Part shown: piece by piece, positions 22,563 through 35,800 of the stretch
Numbering within the stretch: the stretch's first letter is position 1
How the letters are laid out: each line of letters begins with the position of its first letter
Program-made: the position numbers and the translations under genes
Assembly: GCA_029961685.1 (NCBI GenBank)
Contig: JARWKL010000012.1
Span: 25,095,227-25,159,226 of the forward strand
DNA length: 64,000 bases
From: Aristolochia californica
Taxonomy: Eukaryota > Streptophyta > Magnoliopsida > Piperales > Aristolochiaceae
Direction of reading: 5' to 3'
Notes under the pieces: model-generated
Told to the model about the DNA's origin: nothing
Database searches by the model: none
Seen by the model: only the letters and a program-made list of their open reading frames with translations

Positions 22563-24611
22563 TCAGTCAACATTTACCCTTGGTACGTATCCAGCCCTCT
22601 TCAGTTCCCTGTAGAGATCTTTAAGCAAGCAATAAATCCCCTTGGCTTCACCATGAGATCTATCATGGGCAACAAAGACATGTACTCTATTATTCACCTC
22701 AATCCAACTGCAACCTGGCTGCTTTTTCAGACCCCTAGTTTTCATCTTCAACCTCCATTTTGATGCTTGTTTCCATTTTCCAGCCGAAGCATATATATTT
22801 ACTAACAGCATATAAGTTCCGGCGTTATTAGGCTCCACCTCCAAGAGTCTCTTTGCTGCCAGCTTTCCTATCTTCATATTGCCATGAACATTACAGCCAC
22901 TAAGAAGAGCGCCCCATACACATGCTGAAGGTTTGATTCTAAGCCCATCAATGAACTTCACAGCTTCATCAAGCTGCCCGGCCCTCCCACAAAGATCAAC
23001 AAAGCAAGCAAAGTGGTCTTCTCTTGTTTCAATGGAGCCATTTTTCACTAACTCATCAAAGTACTTCAGCCCTTCCTTGACCAAACCAGAGTGGCCACAT
23101 GCAGAAAGCAAAGCCACATAAGTTACATCATCCGGTTTGAACCCACTCTCCTGCATTTCTTCAAAGAGACAAATCGCTTCTCTACCATTACCATGATGAG
23201 CATAGGCTGCAACCATTGTATTCCAGTATACTAAGTCCTTTTGGTTGGATCGATCAAATATCTCTCTTCCAGTGCCTATCTCTCCACATTTGGCATACAT
23301 ACTTATTAAAGCCGATTCAACAAATGTACTAAGTTGGAAATTTGTTTTGTTTATTATCTGATGAATTTGCTTTCCTTCAATAATACCCGCTAAGCTGCTA
23401 CAAGCACCCAAAACACTCACAAAAGTCGCTTGATTAGGCTTGATTCCATCTCTCTGCATCCTAGAGAAGAGCTTTATTGCTTCCTCACACTGCCCATCTT
23501 GTGCAAAACCCATGATAATAGCGGTCCATGAAATCACATTTCTTTCAGGCATATCATCGAATAACCTCCGAGCCCTTTTCATATCTCCATTTTGAATAAA
23601 TCCTGTGATCATGGTATTCCATGAGGGCAGATCCCTTTCAGGCATTCTTTCGAATAAGAATAGTGCTTCACTGAGCCTCATATTTTGAATATAACCAGTG
23701 ACCATGGTGTTCCACGAAACTACATTTTTTTCAGGCATTCTATCGAAAAGCTTTCTAGCTTCATCTATCCTCCCATTCTGAGAGAGACCAGTCACCATTG
23801 CCGTCCATGAAATAACATCTCTCTCAGCCATTCTCTTAAAAAGTTCGTAGGCCTCGTCTACTTTACCGACTTGGGCTAAAGAGGTTATGATTGTGTTCCA
23901 TGAAACCACATTTCTTTCGGGAGCAATTTTGAATAAATCATAGGCATCTTGAATGCGTCCATTCTCTGCATACCCAGATATCATGGTATTCCAAGAAACA
24001 ACGTTTTTTTCAGGCATTTGTTCGAATATTTTCTCTGCATCAGAAATTTTCTTAAACCTGAAATAACCTGCAAGTAGAGCCGTCCAAGTGATTACATTTT
24101 TCTTGGCAGAAGGATGGTCGAATAGAAGACGAGCTTCTTTCATCATCCCATGTTTTACGTACCCAGAAATTAGAGCAGTCCAGGTGACGACATCTCTTTC
24201 AGGCATTTGATCAAATAACACCCGAGCTTCGGTGATTTTGCCTTCTCTGCATAGTTTAGTGATCAAGTAATTTGACCTGGATATGTTATGATTGAGGGTT
24301 CGATCTCTCTGACCTGTAGATAGTCTTGCCGGTAATTTAGATGAACGAAAACTGCAGAGAGTGCTGAAATAGTGGTCGACATATCCATTAGGTAGACCCG
24401 AATCAGAGAAGTTAAGAGTCGCAGGAAGATTCAAACTCCGAGGAGGAGACTGAGAATGATATCTGGGGGAATTTCCGCAACCGAGTAACCAGATTCTCAA
24501 GCGAATCCTAGTTACCATCTCAGGCAAGCCATATCTTGATACGTCCCTACTTGTACTTGATTCGGCGACGGACAGGGTCAGTAGCTTCCGGCTTCTAAGT
24601 TTTATGTACAA
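22563..24611 (-). CDS. Pentatricopeptide repeat protein (PLS class, E-type), At2g35030-like
   Basis: A single intronless frame of 682 aa. Residues about 1-110 are basic, Ser/Arg-rich and variable, as expected for an organelle transit peptide. A second Met at residue 32 (MVTRIRLRIW) is an alternative start. From about residue 115 come tandem PPR units with the S/L-type signature (ALFDxMPERNVVSWNTMIxGY) in at least eight near-uniform copies, then P-L-S units and an E/E+ C terminus (WGALLSGC, LEVEPNNAGTYMLLVNIYAS, KKQPGCSWIE). No DYW deaminase motif follows; it ends at VPRVNVD. Such proteins bind organelle RNA one repeat per base and recruit partners for C-to-U editing or processing. Which repeat reads which base was not worked out. 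The homology to At2g35030 (mitochondrial) is from memory. Confidence 0.93.
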   Translation of the reverse strand: MYIKLRSRKLLTLSVAESSTSRDVSRYGLPEMVTRIRLRIWLLGCGNSPRYHSQSPPRSLNLPATLNFSDSGLPNGYVDHYFSTLCSFRSSKLPARLSTGQRDRTLNHNISRSNYLITKLCREGKITEARVLFDQMPERDVVTWTALISGYVKHGMMKEARLLFDHPSAKKNVITWTALLAGYFRFKKISDAEKIFEQMPEKNVVSWNTMISGYAENGRIQDAYDLFKIAPERNVVSWNTIITSLAQVGKVDEAYELFKRMAERDVISWTAMVTGLSQNGRIDEARKLFDRMPEKNVVSWNTMVTGYIQNMRLSEALFLFERMPERDLPSWNTMITGFIQNGDMKRARRLFDDMPERNVISWTAIIMGFAQDGQCEEAIKLFSRMQRDGIKPNQATFVSVLGACSSLAGIIEGKQIHQIINKTNFQLSTFVESALISMYAKCGEIGTGREIFDRSNQKDLVYWNTMVAAYAHHGNGREAICLFEEMQESGFKPDDVTYVALLSACGHSGLVKEGLKYFDELVKNGSIETREDHFACFVDLCGRAGQLDEAVKFIDGLRIKPSACVWGALLSGCNVHGNMKIGKLAAKRLLEVEPNNAGTYMLLVNIYASAGKWKQASKWRLKMKTRGLKKQPGCSWIEVNNRVHVFVAHDRSHGEAKGIYCLLKDLYRELKRAGYVPRVNVD

Positions 24612-25723
24612 TTATTTTTTTAATATTTTCGGGGGTGAGACGCAGAGTACAATACGTGTTCAGTTGGATTTTAATGAAAATATTTATATTATTTTATTAA
24701 TAAAATATTTATTTATTTATTTATTATATTTACGATTTTAATATTATATTATATTATTAACTTAAAAGTGATAATTAAGATATAATAAAAGTAAGAATTT
24801 GATCAAGTACATAGACTAATATTTTTGTTTAAGTATTATATTTTTTTAATTAATTAAATTAATATCTTTATTTTCTTTGTAATTATAATATTAATTTAGA
24901 CGAAACAAAAATCTATCATATTTTATTAATAAAATACCATTTTTATTTATTTGATATATTCACTACTTTTAATAGTATATTAAATATACAATTTTAAGAG
25001 TGATAATTTAGATATTGTCTTTGTTTAGGTATATTAGTTTTTAATTTAATTAATTTAATATTTTTATTTTAAAAAATAAATTATTTATCTTATTTTTAAT
25101 TTTAAAAATAAATAAAATTATCTTAATAAAGTTAAATCTATCATAGTATTTTATTAATAAACTTATTCTTGATTTTTCATTAAATTTTTTATTATCCACA
25201 TTAACACAAAAAAATAATTCACTTTCAAAGTAAGTGTAATAGGGTAAGGTCTTGGAATAGGCATGGGTCTCATTCTATATATATATATACTTCGTTCTAC
25301 TTCATTAATGATCATTTTCCCTGAAACCAGACAACTCCCAATCTCTTGTTGCTGTTAGATGCTGGTTTCATTTTTTCATTTTCCTCATATTTCACCAGTC
25401 AGGATAGATAAAGTGGTCACGATAGATAACGTTTTAGACTCTTCCCATTTTGATATAAAGTGGTTTTCAACTAATCCATTCACTCTTACATATCAAAAGT
25501 TGCTTCTATGAATTTTTTCAAAAGAAGTAGAAACACTCTCCAGACCAATGTGAACAAGATAAAGACCCAATTTCACCTTTGCAATTCTCAATCCTGTAGC
25601 CAGTACCGGAAGGTTTTCTGCCATGAGCAAAACACTGCACAAAGCCAGGTATGCAGATGGGTAAACTTGCTATCCAAATCTAAGAAACATCTGGAAGTTC
25701 ATTCAGTGGTACTACTTTTCTTT
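24612..25723. other. AT-rich promoter region with duplicated segment
   Basis: This is promoter and leader DNA for the PPR gene at its left and the 3' region of the POLAR-like gene at its right. Between about 24680 and 25150 a segment starting 'attttattaataaaat' and ending in 'aagtgataattaagatat'/'gagtgataatttagatat' occurs twice in tandem with divergence (unit about 230 bp). Confidence 0.45.
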
Positions 25724-27867
25724 TCACCAAGAGACCTCTATTTCTTTTTCATGAAGCTCCCTCCGGGCTCGTTCCAGAGCAAACTCCAGCTCCTCAATGT
25801 GCTCTTGCTGTCTGGTTTGGAGAAGCTCAAACAATCTTCTTTCAAGTTCATATGGACAGACACTATAAAAATCTCCACAATGATTATCCTCTTCTCCATA
25901 GATCTCACAAAGATTTTCAGCAGCAGAAGTCTCGACTACCTGCAACTTCATTCTTTCTCATTGAGAACTCAGGAATTTGGAATGTTAAGTAGATATTTGG
26001 CCCAAATAGCAGTTATAGAGGTTTAATTCCTCAGCAAATATTATAAACTAAAGGGTGTTAAGTAGATAGATCTAAATTCAATTAATCACAATATATGCAT
26101 ATTAACCAAACAAGGCAATTCATCTTCAATGGATTAGGCACAATAATCTGAACTTGAGACACCTAGCCACATCCTAGTACACTCTGAGGCCATTGGCTTT
26201 AACTAGACCCACCAATCACTCAAGAATTGCAGTCCAAAAACTTCTGCATAGAAACTCATCAAAACATAATCATGAACTTGCAGTTTAAAAGCTTCTCCAT
26301 GAAAGTAAATAACTGCAAAAGAATATAAAACACAAAACAATTGTTCAAATAAGAAAAGTAATGCCACTAAGAACTCCCAAGATGCACAGTAGGATGCAAA
26401 AGAATTATCAATCTGTACCTCAATGCATTGTTGCCTACGAATTGATGTATTTTCACTCTCCAAGTTCAGCTGAAGAAGTTCCAACTCAGTTTCAAGTTCA
26501 GCTTCCAGCTGATGGATTTCATGAAGCTTTGCAGTCTCTGATGTTGAATCAAACTTCGAAAAACGATCATATTGTATATTAGAATCAGAAGCAACAAAAG
26601 AATGAGGTTGGAATGTTCTAGAGTAAGCAGAAACGTCCCTCTTCTGCATTTCATCTTTAATATCTTTTAGCAGAACTTCGATTTGCCTTTGCACTTCCAC
26701 CATCCTATTATATTCATTTCTGTAGCTTAGAAGGAAAGCAAGACCAACTCCAAAACCAAAACTGAAGAATGAAGCTCCCGGAAATGTATCTGGAAAAGGA
26801 AAATTGACATGTAAGTAGTATAAAAAGAGCAATCTTTTGAAGAAGAAAATGCAAGAATATATACATTAAAAGCAATACTGTAAAAATTCTTTAAAATTCT
26901 GGAATTGATTTGGCTGGCTGAAACATTTGGCCAGATGATCTGAGTCTAGAATCAACAAGTAGACACTCATTTGCTTATTCCGGCCATTAATTCTTACCTT
27001 CTACAAGGAGCCCTCTTATGGTAGAGTAACCTATACCCATTAATGATTATCAACCATATATGGTAGTGTAAAGGATCCATATATATGCATTGTTATTCAT
27101 GCGTCTGGATGCCCAACGGGAACTAGTAGAACTTTTAAAAAGAAAATGATCTAATAAAGTGCAAAATCAAGAAACAAACAAAAGAATTTTTTTTAAGAAT
27201 GAAAAGAAGGACTGAGAAGAAATGATTCACCTGATGGCATGACCGTCTGAGTCGACTTTGAAGAAGAAGAAGTACTATTCTGGAAACTATTATTCTCCTC
27301 AAAGTTCGTCAAAATGGGTTCAGTTCTTTCACCAGCCTCCGCTGCAGATAACATCTGAATCTTTTCTGTTTTATCGACTGCAGCGTAAAAAGAGTCATCT
27401 CCCCGCTCTGCTTTCTTGCTGAAATTAGGCCTCGGCAACTTCACACATGTGTCCTTCCTCGACCTCCTCTGATCGAGCTCATTTCTCTTCATTCTCAAAT
27501 CTAGCTCGTCGTTCTCTGGAACCACCCTCGTAAGAGAAGCCACGACGGAGGTTCTCTTGTCGCCACTGGACTCCGTTGCACAATCTTGAGTACCATCTTT
27601 CTTATTCCTGCTCAATGTAACAGTGGATGTCAACCTACTCCGCTGAGTACTTGATTCCCTTGATCGTCTGATTGATGAGAGCCACTTCGAGATCATTGAC
27701 CTCGGTGAAGAAGGCAAAATTGAAGAGCTTTCTCCTCTTTGTTCTCTGTCATTGGACGACTCTTTCTGAATGTCCACAAGTCTCGTCTTCTTCATCCCCG
27801 CGTTCCCGCTGGCTACTGCTTCCATCCGCAACATGAAATGTGGCCCCCCATCTATGGACCCTTCCAC
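25724..27867 (-). CDS. POLAR-like protein (asymmetric cell division polarity family)
   Basis: Minus-strand exons 27867-27231, 26789-26419 and 25939 to 25736 or 25724 join in frame to about 405 aa. The first 210 residues are Ser-, Arg- and Lys-rich and low-complexity. Exon 2 opens with one hydrophobic span (FFSFGFGVGLAFLLSY), then a long coiled coil (VEVQRQIEVLLKDIKDEMQ; LHEIHQLEAELETELELLQL). Exon 3 carries the family's signature (CPYELERRLFELLQTRQQEH, EELEFALERARREL). POLAR-type proteins mark the cell cortex in asymmetrically dividing stomatal-lineage cells. The frame ends VSW-TGA at 25724, where I recall homologues reading VSWWKD. Either a stop truncates the tail or a further exon exists that I could not place. 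Confidence 0.75.
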
Positions 27868-29820
27868 TGTTTTAATGTTTCAGAACTTACAAAAGTTCGA
27901 TAGAGGGTTTCTCTTGATTTTTCGTAACAAGATCGAGAACATTTCCGATCAAATCAGACCTGTAATTATACAAAATGAAGAAGCTTAAGATACCCAGATG
28001 TCAAAATCAATCACTAGTGCTTAGGAATGCGAACTTTTTTTCTCTTTTTTTTTTTCCTCGAAAGGACCATAGTTACCGGACAAACCGACTTCATCCCCTC
28101 ATCTTGCAGCCAAGAAGAGTAGATAATCGGCTCAAGTAGAAATTTGCTACTTGTAGCAAGAACAAATATGAGGAAATGGATACCTGAGAATATAACCCAA
28201 TTTTCAGCATTTACTGAGAAAACCGAAGCGTTGCAGATCATGCTGGTTTCGATACGCAGCCTCAAACAGGTGATGGATCACGAGAATTGTAAATGCGCGC
28301 ACTTCCCACTAAGCGTTTAAATGGCGGGTCTGGTAATCCCTTTCTTCCTTGACATTTCTTGCAAGACATGGAAGTCTGATTACACCTGCCTTTTGTGAAG
28401 CAGGACCCTCTAGTTGAAGGTAAAAACTCAACCGTCTCGCTTTTCTAGCAGGACCCAGGTCTCCAACTTTGGTCCCATGAAGCAGTAATGGGCTTCTTTT
28501 GAATTTTCTACAGTTTTCCAACTCGCGATTAATTCTGCAGAAATTCGCGGAATGAATTGATTGGCTTTTACTGCGATTATAGTAGCTTCAGGGTGAATCT
28601 CCTCGATCATAAACACAAAATGCATAATTTCCTCAATTAACCTTCGATGCAGAAACACCTGAAGAAATAATTTAAGGGGTAGTTTCGCCAACCTCAGAAG
28701 AAGAGCTGCGTTCTCCACGACAAGGCATTAATACCTTCCTTTCCATGGAAGGATTTCAAAATTGCTGAGAGGCACTTTTATTACTTTAGTGCTGTATTCT
28801 GGTAGATGCTTTAATCCTCTGATCCTAATTCAAAGAACACATAACAAATATAATTACCGAATTAAAAAATGAACTCGCTGATTTCCAAAGAAAAGAACAA
28901 AACCCGCAGACCACTTGCCCTTTTTCGTTTCTCTCTTTCCCACCACTGCAATCAAATTGACGACCTATTTCTGTTTCCAGAACAGATTGCTTACGAGAAC
29001 AAATGGAGGATGATTGCAATGCTAATACAAGGTTTCGCATGTGCTATTTCATTTCAGCAAATTCTACCGAAGCTGAATGAAAGAAGGCGTAGAAGTTTAT
29101 CACCGAAAACATGAAAAGAAAATGGATTATGGACATACCTGTCAGACTTCTGGTGTATTCCACAGTTCTTGCTGTTTAATACCTTCCCCGGGCAGGTGAA
29201 CGATGCTCTGCATTCTGCAGAGACATGCGAAGGCAGAAATTCGAGGCAAAGACCGAGAGAAGAATGATAGTAGCCCATTTTAAATTGGGTATATTATTCC
29301 GATGATGACATCTGAGTGATGTTTAGCATCTGACAGATTCCAAGAAGCATGCCTCGAATCCCGCTTTGTGGGAGAGAAACTGCTCTAGCACTACCCATGT
29401 CGCTAATTTGAGACCTCAAAAGTCACCTCTGGCGAACCCGAAACTTCCACCGGATCACCCGATACCAAATTCATCTCGGTTAAGGAGCCATGGACTTTTG
29501 TCATTTAGTGGTATGTGGTACCTACTGTTCCCGAGTCAAACCCAATGTAAAGCGGCGTCTTTTTTCCTCAGGTGCCGTTATGTGTTCCCTCTTAATAGGG
29601 CCCACCGCCAGTTGGCAGATGTAACGCCGTCAAGATACTGCTGAAAGCACCTGGGCGCGGTCAACATCAGTCAAAGAGGAAATCTCTGGTCCTTTTAAAA
29701 CATCACACTCCGCCGTCGCTCTTCTCCGCCTTCTCCGTCGACACCGGATAGATTAATCGAGAAGAGGTCGTTGTCCGAAACCGGTCCGGACCGGGTCGAA
29801 ACCGGTTCCTCACGTCCTCG
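27868..29820. other. Divergent intergenic region
   Basis: This lies between two gene starts on opposite strands. It contains possible 5' UTR exons of the POLAR-like gene (several AG/GT sites at 28.0-28.8 kb) but none can be proved. From 29.65 kb the DNA is GC-rich and CT-rich, the leader of the WRKY gene. No other coding sequence is supported. Confidence 0.4.
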
Positions 29821-32800
29821 ATGGGGGAGCCTTCCATGGCGGATGACGGCGCCTCGACGAAAAAGACTGAGGGAGATGGAGGACAAGAACTGGCGGTGAA
29901 AGATAATTCGGGGGAGCTGAAAGCTGTATCGCCGTTTGCTGTTCCTCATCGTAGTCCGTTTGACGACACTTGTGCTCGAAACTCTGGTTCCGAAAACCTA
30001 GCCCTAATATCTGGTAACGAGGGAGACAACTGCCAGTCGCTTTCGGAGCTTCTTGCCGGCGCCATGGCTTCGCCGACGGATGCTTCCACTACTGACGTTG
30101 AAATTAAACCGGGTCCGGTTTTGACTATCGGCGTCGACGCGCTGAGGTTTGCGGTGGTCTCGCCTCAGGGTCTGGTTGGCATGTCAACGCCACCTGGTTT
30201 TCAGGTTTGTCATTAATTGCGTTTTGTGGTAAATACTTGAAACCTGGTCATGTTGTTGTTTATTGACTTCGCTTTTCATTTTCTTTTATTTTTTCCATTT
30301 TTTGGTGGTAGAATTTGCTACTTGACTGTGACTTTGAAACTTTGACCTTGGATCTACACCTGAAATATGTCGCTAACATTGGGCAGTATAGATAACTCAA
30401 CTTGCCATCCTATTGCCCTCGAGTATGAACAATACACACTTTTTTGAACTCGTTCCACCGTGTAAATAATTTATGACTTGGATTTTTTCTTTTTCTTTAT
30501 ATAAAAGTTGCTCGTATGTTCCGTTAATCGGCTTGGACTTTTGTTCGATCGGTTAGATGGTCTTAGTTGTTCTTTCCCCAATTCCTCGTGTGGGAATTGA
30601 AAGAGGTCCATAGCCTGTATTAGTTATTTCTTAGTTTCTTTCGCTCATGTTATTCTTTTGCATGCATTTTTCCTTTATGATTTGTTAATATGCACTATCA
30701 ACCTTTGTTTCTGAGCATAAAACTATGGTGTGACTCTCTATGTCGAGCTCATAGATCTGCTTGATTTGAATGAACTCTGTTTGATGTTTAGCATGTTTTT
30801 GTCTGCATTTTTCGCTTTGAAATTCTTCCAGTGGATGATTCTTTTATGTATCGGCTTGGTGCTATTGTTTTGGTTTGCCAGGGAAAATTCGAAATGTCCC
30901 ACCAGGAAGCCTTGGCAAGTGTCACAGCTCAGGCTGCTCAAGCACAGGCAGGAGTACAACTTCAAGTTGGCTCCACTCTATCAGGCATTACATCCACCGA
31001 TCCCATTTCACAGGCCTTGACACGACCTCTTAATCCTACCCCACTGCAGCAAATACCAGCATTGTCAGTACAAGAGGATAACCCCTTAAAACAAGAGAAA
31101 GAATCCACTGTTTTAGCCCCTAAACCTCTACCTTCCACTGTCGTCAGCAAGGGACCCATAGGTGATGGTTATAATTGGCGTAAGTATGGTCAGAAACAGG
31201 TGAAAGGCATTGATTGTTCTCGCAGCTATTACAAATGCACAGTTCCCAGTTGCTCTGTCAAGAAGAAGGTAGAAAGAAATTTAGTGGGCGATGTCACTCA
31301 AGTTATTTACAAGGGTCAACACAACCATGAACGTCCAGAAAAAGTTAGGTGTGCTAAAGATGGGGGGTTTCTTCCTGGCAGACTTGAGTCTACTGATCCT
31401 CCTGAAGAACCACCAGCTCATTCGTCAAGTGATGGTGACGAAGATCACAAGGACAAACGTGATCCCAAGCGAAGGCAAGTAGTTCCAAAAATGCTGAACC
31501 ACGGGTGTAGTATTGGGGATTCTAATTAGTATGCATGAATGTAATGGTGCATGTCTACCGTGCTGTTAACTAGATTATTTTCTGTAATATTTGGTGCTGT
31601 ATTGTAACATGTTAGTATGCATGTCAAGCAGGATCAAGGGTGCTCCAAAGGTTATTATTCAGACGGCAAGTGATCCTGGAGCTCTGGATGGCTATAGGTG
31701 GCGAAAGTATGGTCAGAAAATGGTAAAGGGAAACCCTAATCCGAGGTAATTTCTTTGTCTCTTGTTTTGCAGACTTCAGCATGTGCATCAGACAACCTAG
31801 ATAAAGTGGTGGACAGGGATATACGTTTTATGTTTATTGTTAAAAATAGATTTCATACTATCTTAATCATTATTGCTTGTTTTCTAAAAAAAATTCAATA
31901 ATTATCATTTGGTGGTATTGACCATATTTTATGTTCATCTGCTAGAATTAAGGCAATGATACACGGATTAAGCTGGTACAGTATAGATCAACTTGCTGTC
32001 CCTTGTAAAGATGGTCAAGATTAAACTTTCTGGAAAGTGATCAAAAAAATGTTTGATGTACTTTCTTGATCACATTATGTGCATGATATTTTGAAGTTAG
32101 TCAGATAACAGATTGAGGTGTTAATCTTGGTACTCTGAATTATATTATTTTGTATCTGTCTAATAGAGTCGATCATCTATTTCCATTTGAACCTACTGAA
32201 TTGCAAATCATGTAGGTGCTTTATCCCAATTTTGGCTAAGCCCTTGGAGCTCATAGTGAACCATACTTCAGGTCTCCGTAATTTACATTTCATCTTTTTA
32301 ATTTTCGCAGAAAGTATATCTATTTATAAATGGTTATTGTATTAAACCAGACTTTGAACTCTAGAATGCTGCGGCCTCCCCCCTGGGTCTACAACCAAAA
32401 CAGCAAGGTGACCCAATAAGACTTTTAATATATTTAAAGATACACTGTAGGCCAGGCACCTAGCTGTTCTCCTTGGCAAGTTTGGAAATGGGAAAATTTA
32501 GTTGCAGGTCACAACATAATCGTCATTGAGTCTTCATAATATATTCCAGTGGTTACTTGTGAGCAATTTGATTTCTTTGTTCTAACAGTTACCAAATGCC
32601 TACCAAAAACAATGAATAGTTCCAAGGTATTTGACAATAGAAAACCTTGTAGATGCCTTGGTGAATGTCCAAAATGATAAATATTCACATTAGATTGTAT
32701 TACTTGAAGAACTTGTTCTATCTGTATCTGATCTTTCACTTCCCAGACTTTCTCTTTGTAAAAGACGAAACTGCATCATTTTTTTGTCTATCTTATTGAG

Positions 32801-35800
32801 TATCTATCGGCAAGGGGCCATTCAGGTTCAGGCAAAAAAAAAAAATGTCTATCTGCTAGTGGAAGGAACTTTATTGTTATTTCAATTTCTGCAGTGGCTT
32901 TCTGGGTTTAGTAAGAGAGGAGTAAAAGTGTCGAAAACCCCGATAGGAATAGCTGTCAACTGTCTTAGCGCCTGCATAAGGAAAACTAGTTTCAGGGACT
33001 ATTGACATATAATTATAGAAGTATCAACCATAGGGAGACGTGATACACTGAACAATGGGACAGGTTACTGGGAACTAACCTACCCTAGCAACAAGGTTTT
33101 CTCTAAACATCAGTATGATTTGCAGAAAGTTTAGGGGTAAATAAGTCATAGGTTGTGCTTGGCAGCTTTTCTTTCTAACTGATGTCATTTTCTAAATGTA
33201 GGGGGCTAAATAAGTTACAAGTCGCTGAAGATCAGGGTAGGGGGTACCTATCTCTGGTCACAAATCCATTTGTGTGTGTGTGTGTGTGTTTTAACCCTGG
33301 CACTGCCTTGGGATAGGAGGATGTACCGATTTCCATATGAATCAGGTTGACCCATCCTGTTGACAGTTGACCTTGCTTGATGAACCTTTATTGATCTTTA
33401 TAGATGTTGGACCTAGATGGAGTTTGTTCTTGTTGTCATATCTTGAACGGGCTATGTGGTGTAAAGTATTATGGCGTTGGAAGTCTGTAGCTTGAAAAAC
33501 AGCTGGCGATCTAAGTGTGATCAAATGGACCAGGCTGATATTAAATCAATTTGTTGATCAGGGTTCGGTGATTGAAAAAATTGGGCCTCGAGAAGCAAGA
33601 CCATTAGGGTCACAACTCTAGTTTCTTTAATTAATCAACATCTCATGGGAAAGTCTGCACCGGAAACCTGCACAGGATTTTCCAACAACATTAACTGTCC
33701 TAACCAAAGAATTGGATTAGATTATCTGGAAATTAGGTTAGACTTTGGTAAGATCATGTAGATCAAACCAGTTTGTTAACTATTATGTTAAAAGACTGGC
33801 AACCTAGTCAACATAGCAAGGTTCAATAAGAGCCAAGGAATGAATCTGCCTGACGATAATCGGTGTAGCTGCCCTTGGAATGTTTGAGTTTTTTTATTAT
33901 TAAAAGGTGATTACGTTAATCTGATAGAACCCTCTTTGAGAAGGTCCTACTTTTTTAGCCAAGTGCATGGGAAGATTGAGTAGGATGGAGATTAAGAGGG
34001 CTGAAAGCAGAGATAAGAGAAACCAAGACGAGAAGAGAAGAGAAGAGGGGAGAAGAAAGAAGAGACAGGGCACGTATGGAGAGAGGGAAGAGAAGAACAA
34101 GAAGGAAAAAAATAAAGGCTTTGGCCCTATCCAAGCTTCTTCTATTTATAACTTTTCAATTACATCAAGTAGGAAACTCTTAACTAAAATTCATACCCTA
34201 AACATGACTTTCTAACTTAAGACTCATCTTCTTTACTAACTTTTCAATTTTGACAAGAGAATGCCTAAAACGCCCTTAGAGGTTGGTGCCCCCTTTTTTT
34301 GCTTGGCAACCAAGGCACTCCCAAGACTTTCTAAATTTAACTCCCCTAGCTCCCCCATGCATGGCCCATGTTATTTTAGTTCTAATTACAAAAAGAAAAA
34401 AACTATGAATTCTATCATTCCACTCCCCTAGAAGACCAACCTTGCCCTCAAGATTGAACACTGGGGAATAGTTGTAAGAAGTCTTCTTCAAGTTCCCAAG
34501 TTGCTTCTTCAATCTGCGCATGATCCCATTGCACCAACAACTTTGTGTATAATCTGGTACCGTGTTGAACACGCCACTTTTCGGAAACGGCTAAAGGAAT
34601 GGCAACCTCATTGGCTTCGATGATTGGAAATATGGTAGAGACAACATGAGATTCCAATATGTTTCTTAAGCTGGAAAATATTAAAGACTGGATAACTAGC
34701 AGCTTCTTCCATCAACTCCAACCTATACACCACCTTTCCGATCCTCTGAAGTATTTTATTAGGTCCAGAGAACTGTGGAGCTGGCTTTGATTCCTTTGGA
34801 CCACAAGAGGCTGTTGCCTATAGGGTTGACACTTGAGGTAGACCAAGTTACCAACCACAACTCCACCTCTTTGTGCTTTTTGTCATGCTGAAATTTCATC
34901 CGCTTTTGGGGCTAAGTTAAGGTGGTGTTTAATGAGCTTTAAGGACTGATCTTGTGCCAGCAAGGCTTCTTCTAGAGCAGCAACCTTTGTAGTGTCCACA
35001 ACATAGGAAGAAATAATTGGAGGAGCCTGCTATATGCAACATTAAAATCTGATATCTTCAAGGAAGTGTGATAGGAAATATTGTAAGAATGTTCAATCCA
35101 TGATAGGTAAAAATTCCAAGTTTTGGGATTCTCATTGGCAAACCCTCTCAAGTATATCTCCAAGCAACGACTCACTACCTCTACCTGACCATCGGTTTGA
35201 GGGTGGTAGGAAGTGTGTCCTACAAAACAAAAAATTCTCTCCAAAATGAGCTTAGAAAAACTGAGTTTCTATCCAAGACTTATAATATGTGTTATTGCAT
35301 AGAGTTTGCCACATGTATAGCATATACTTCAACAACTGTTTGTGTTAAGGAATAGTCCCACATGGACTAGTGAGATCAAAGATCTTGAGTTTATTAGTTG
35401 GCAGAAGAGGTTTCTGTTAAGCACCTAGCCAATACTACCCAAAAGACTGGCCTGTTAGGAGCGGAAGGCATAGGTACTTAACCCCAGGACCATAACAGTA
35501 CACCCCGCCCTCTCGAGCCGATGACCACGGCGGCCTTAACACAGCAACGGGGATCGGGTCAGGAGCCCATACTCCCTTACGGCGCCTCGCCAAGGGTGTG
35601 GGACGTAGTACCTGCTCTGATACCAAATGTTAAGCACCTAGCCAATACTACCCAAAAGACCGGCCTGTTAGGAGCGGAAGGCATGGGTACTTAACCCAAG
35701 GACCATAAAATTTTCCTAAGTGACTAGTTATTTTGGGATGGGCCTTGGACCCAACTAAACATGGTATCAGAGCAAGTATTCGTATGTGGGCATTCCACCC

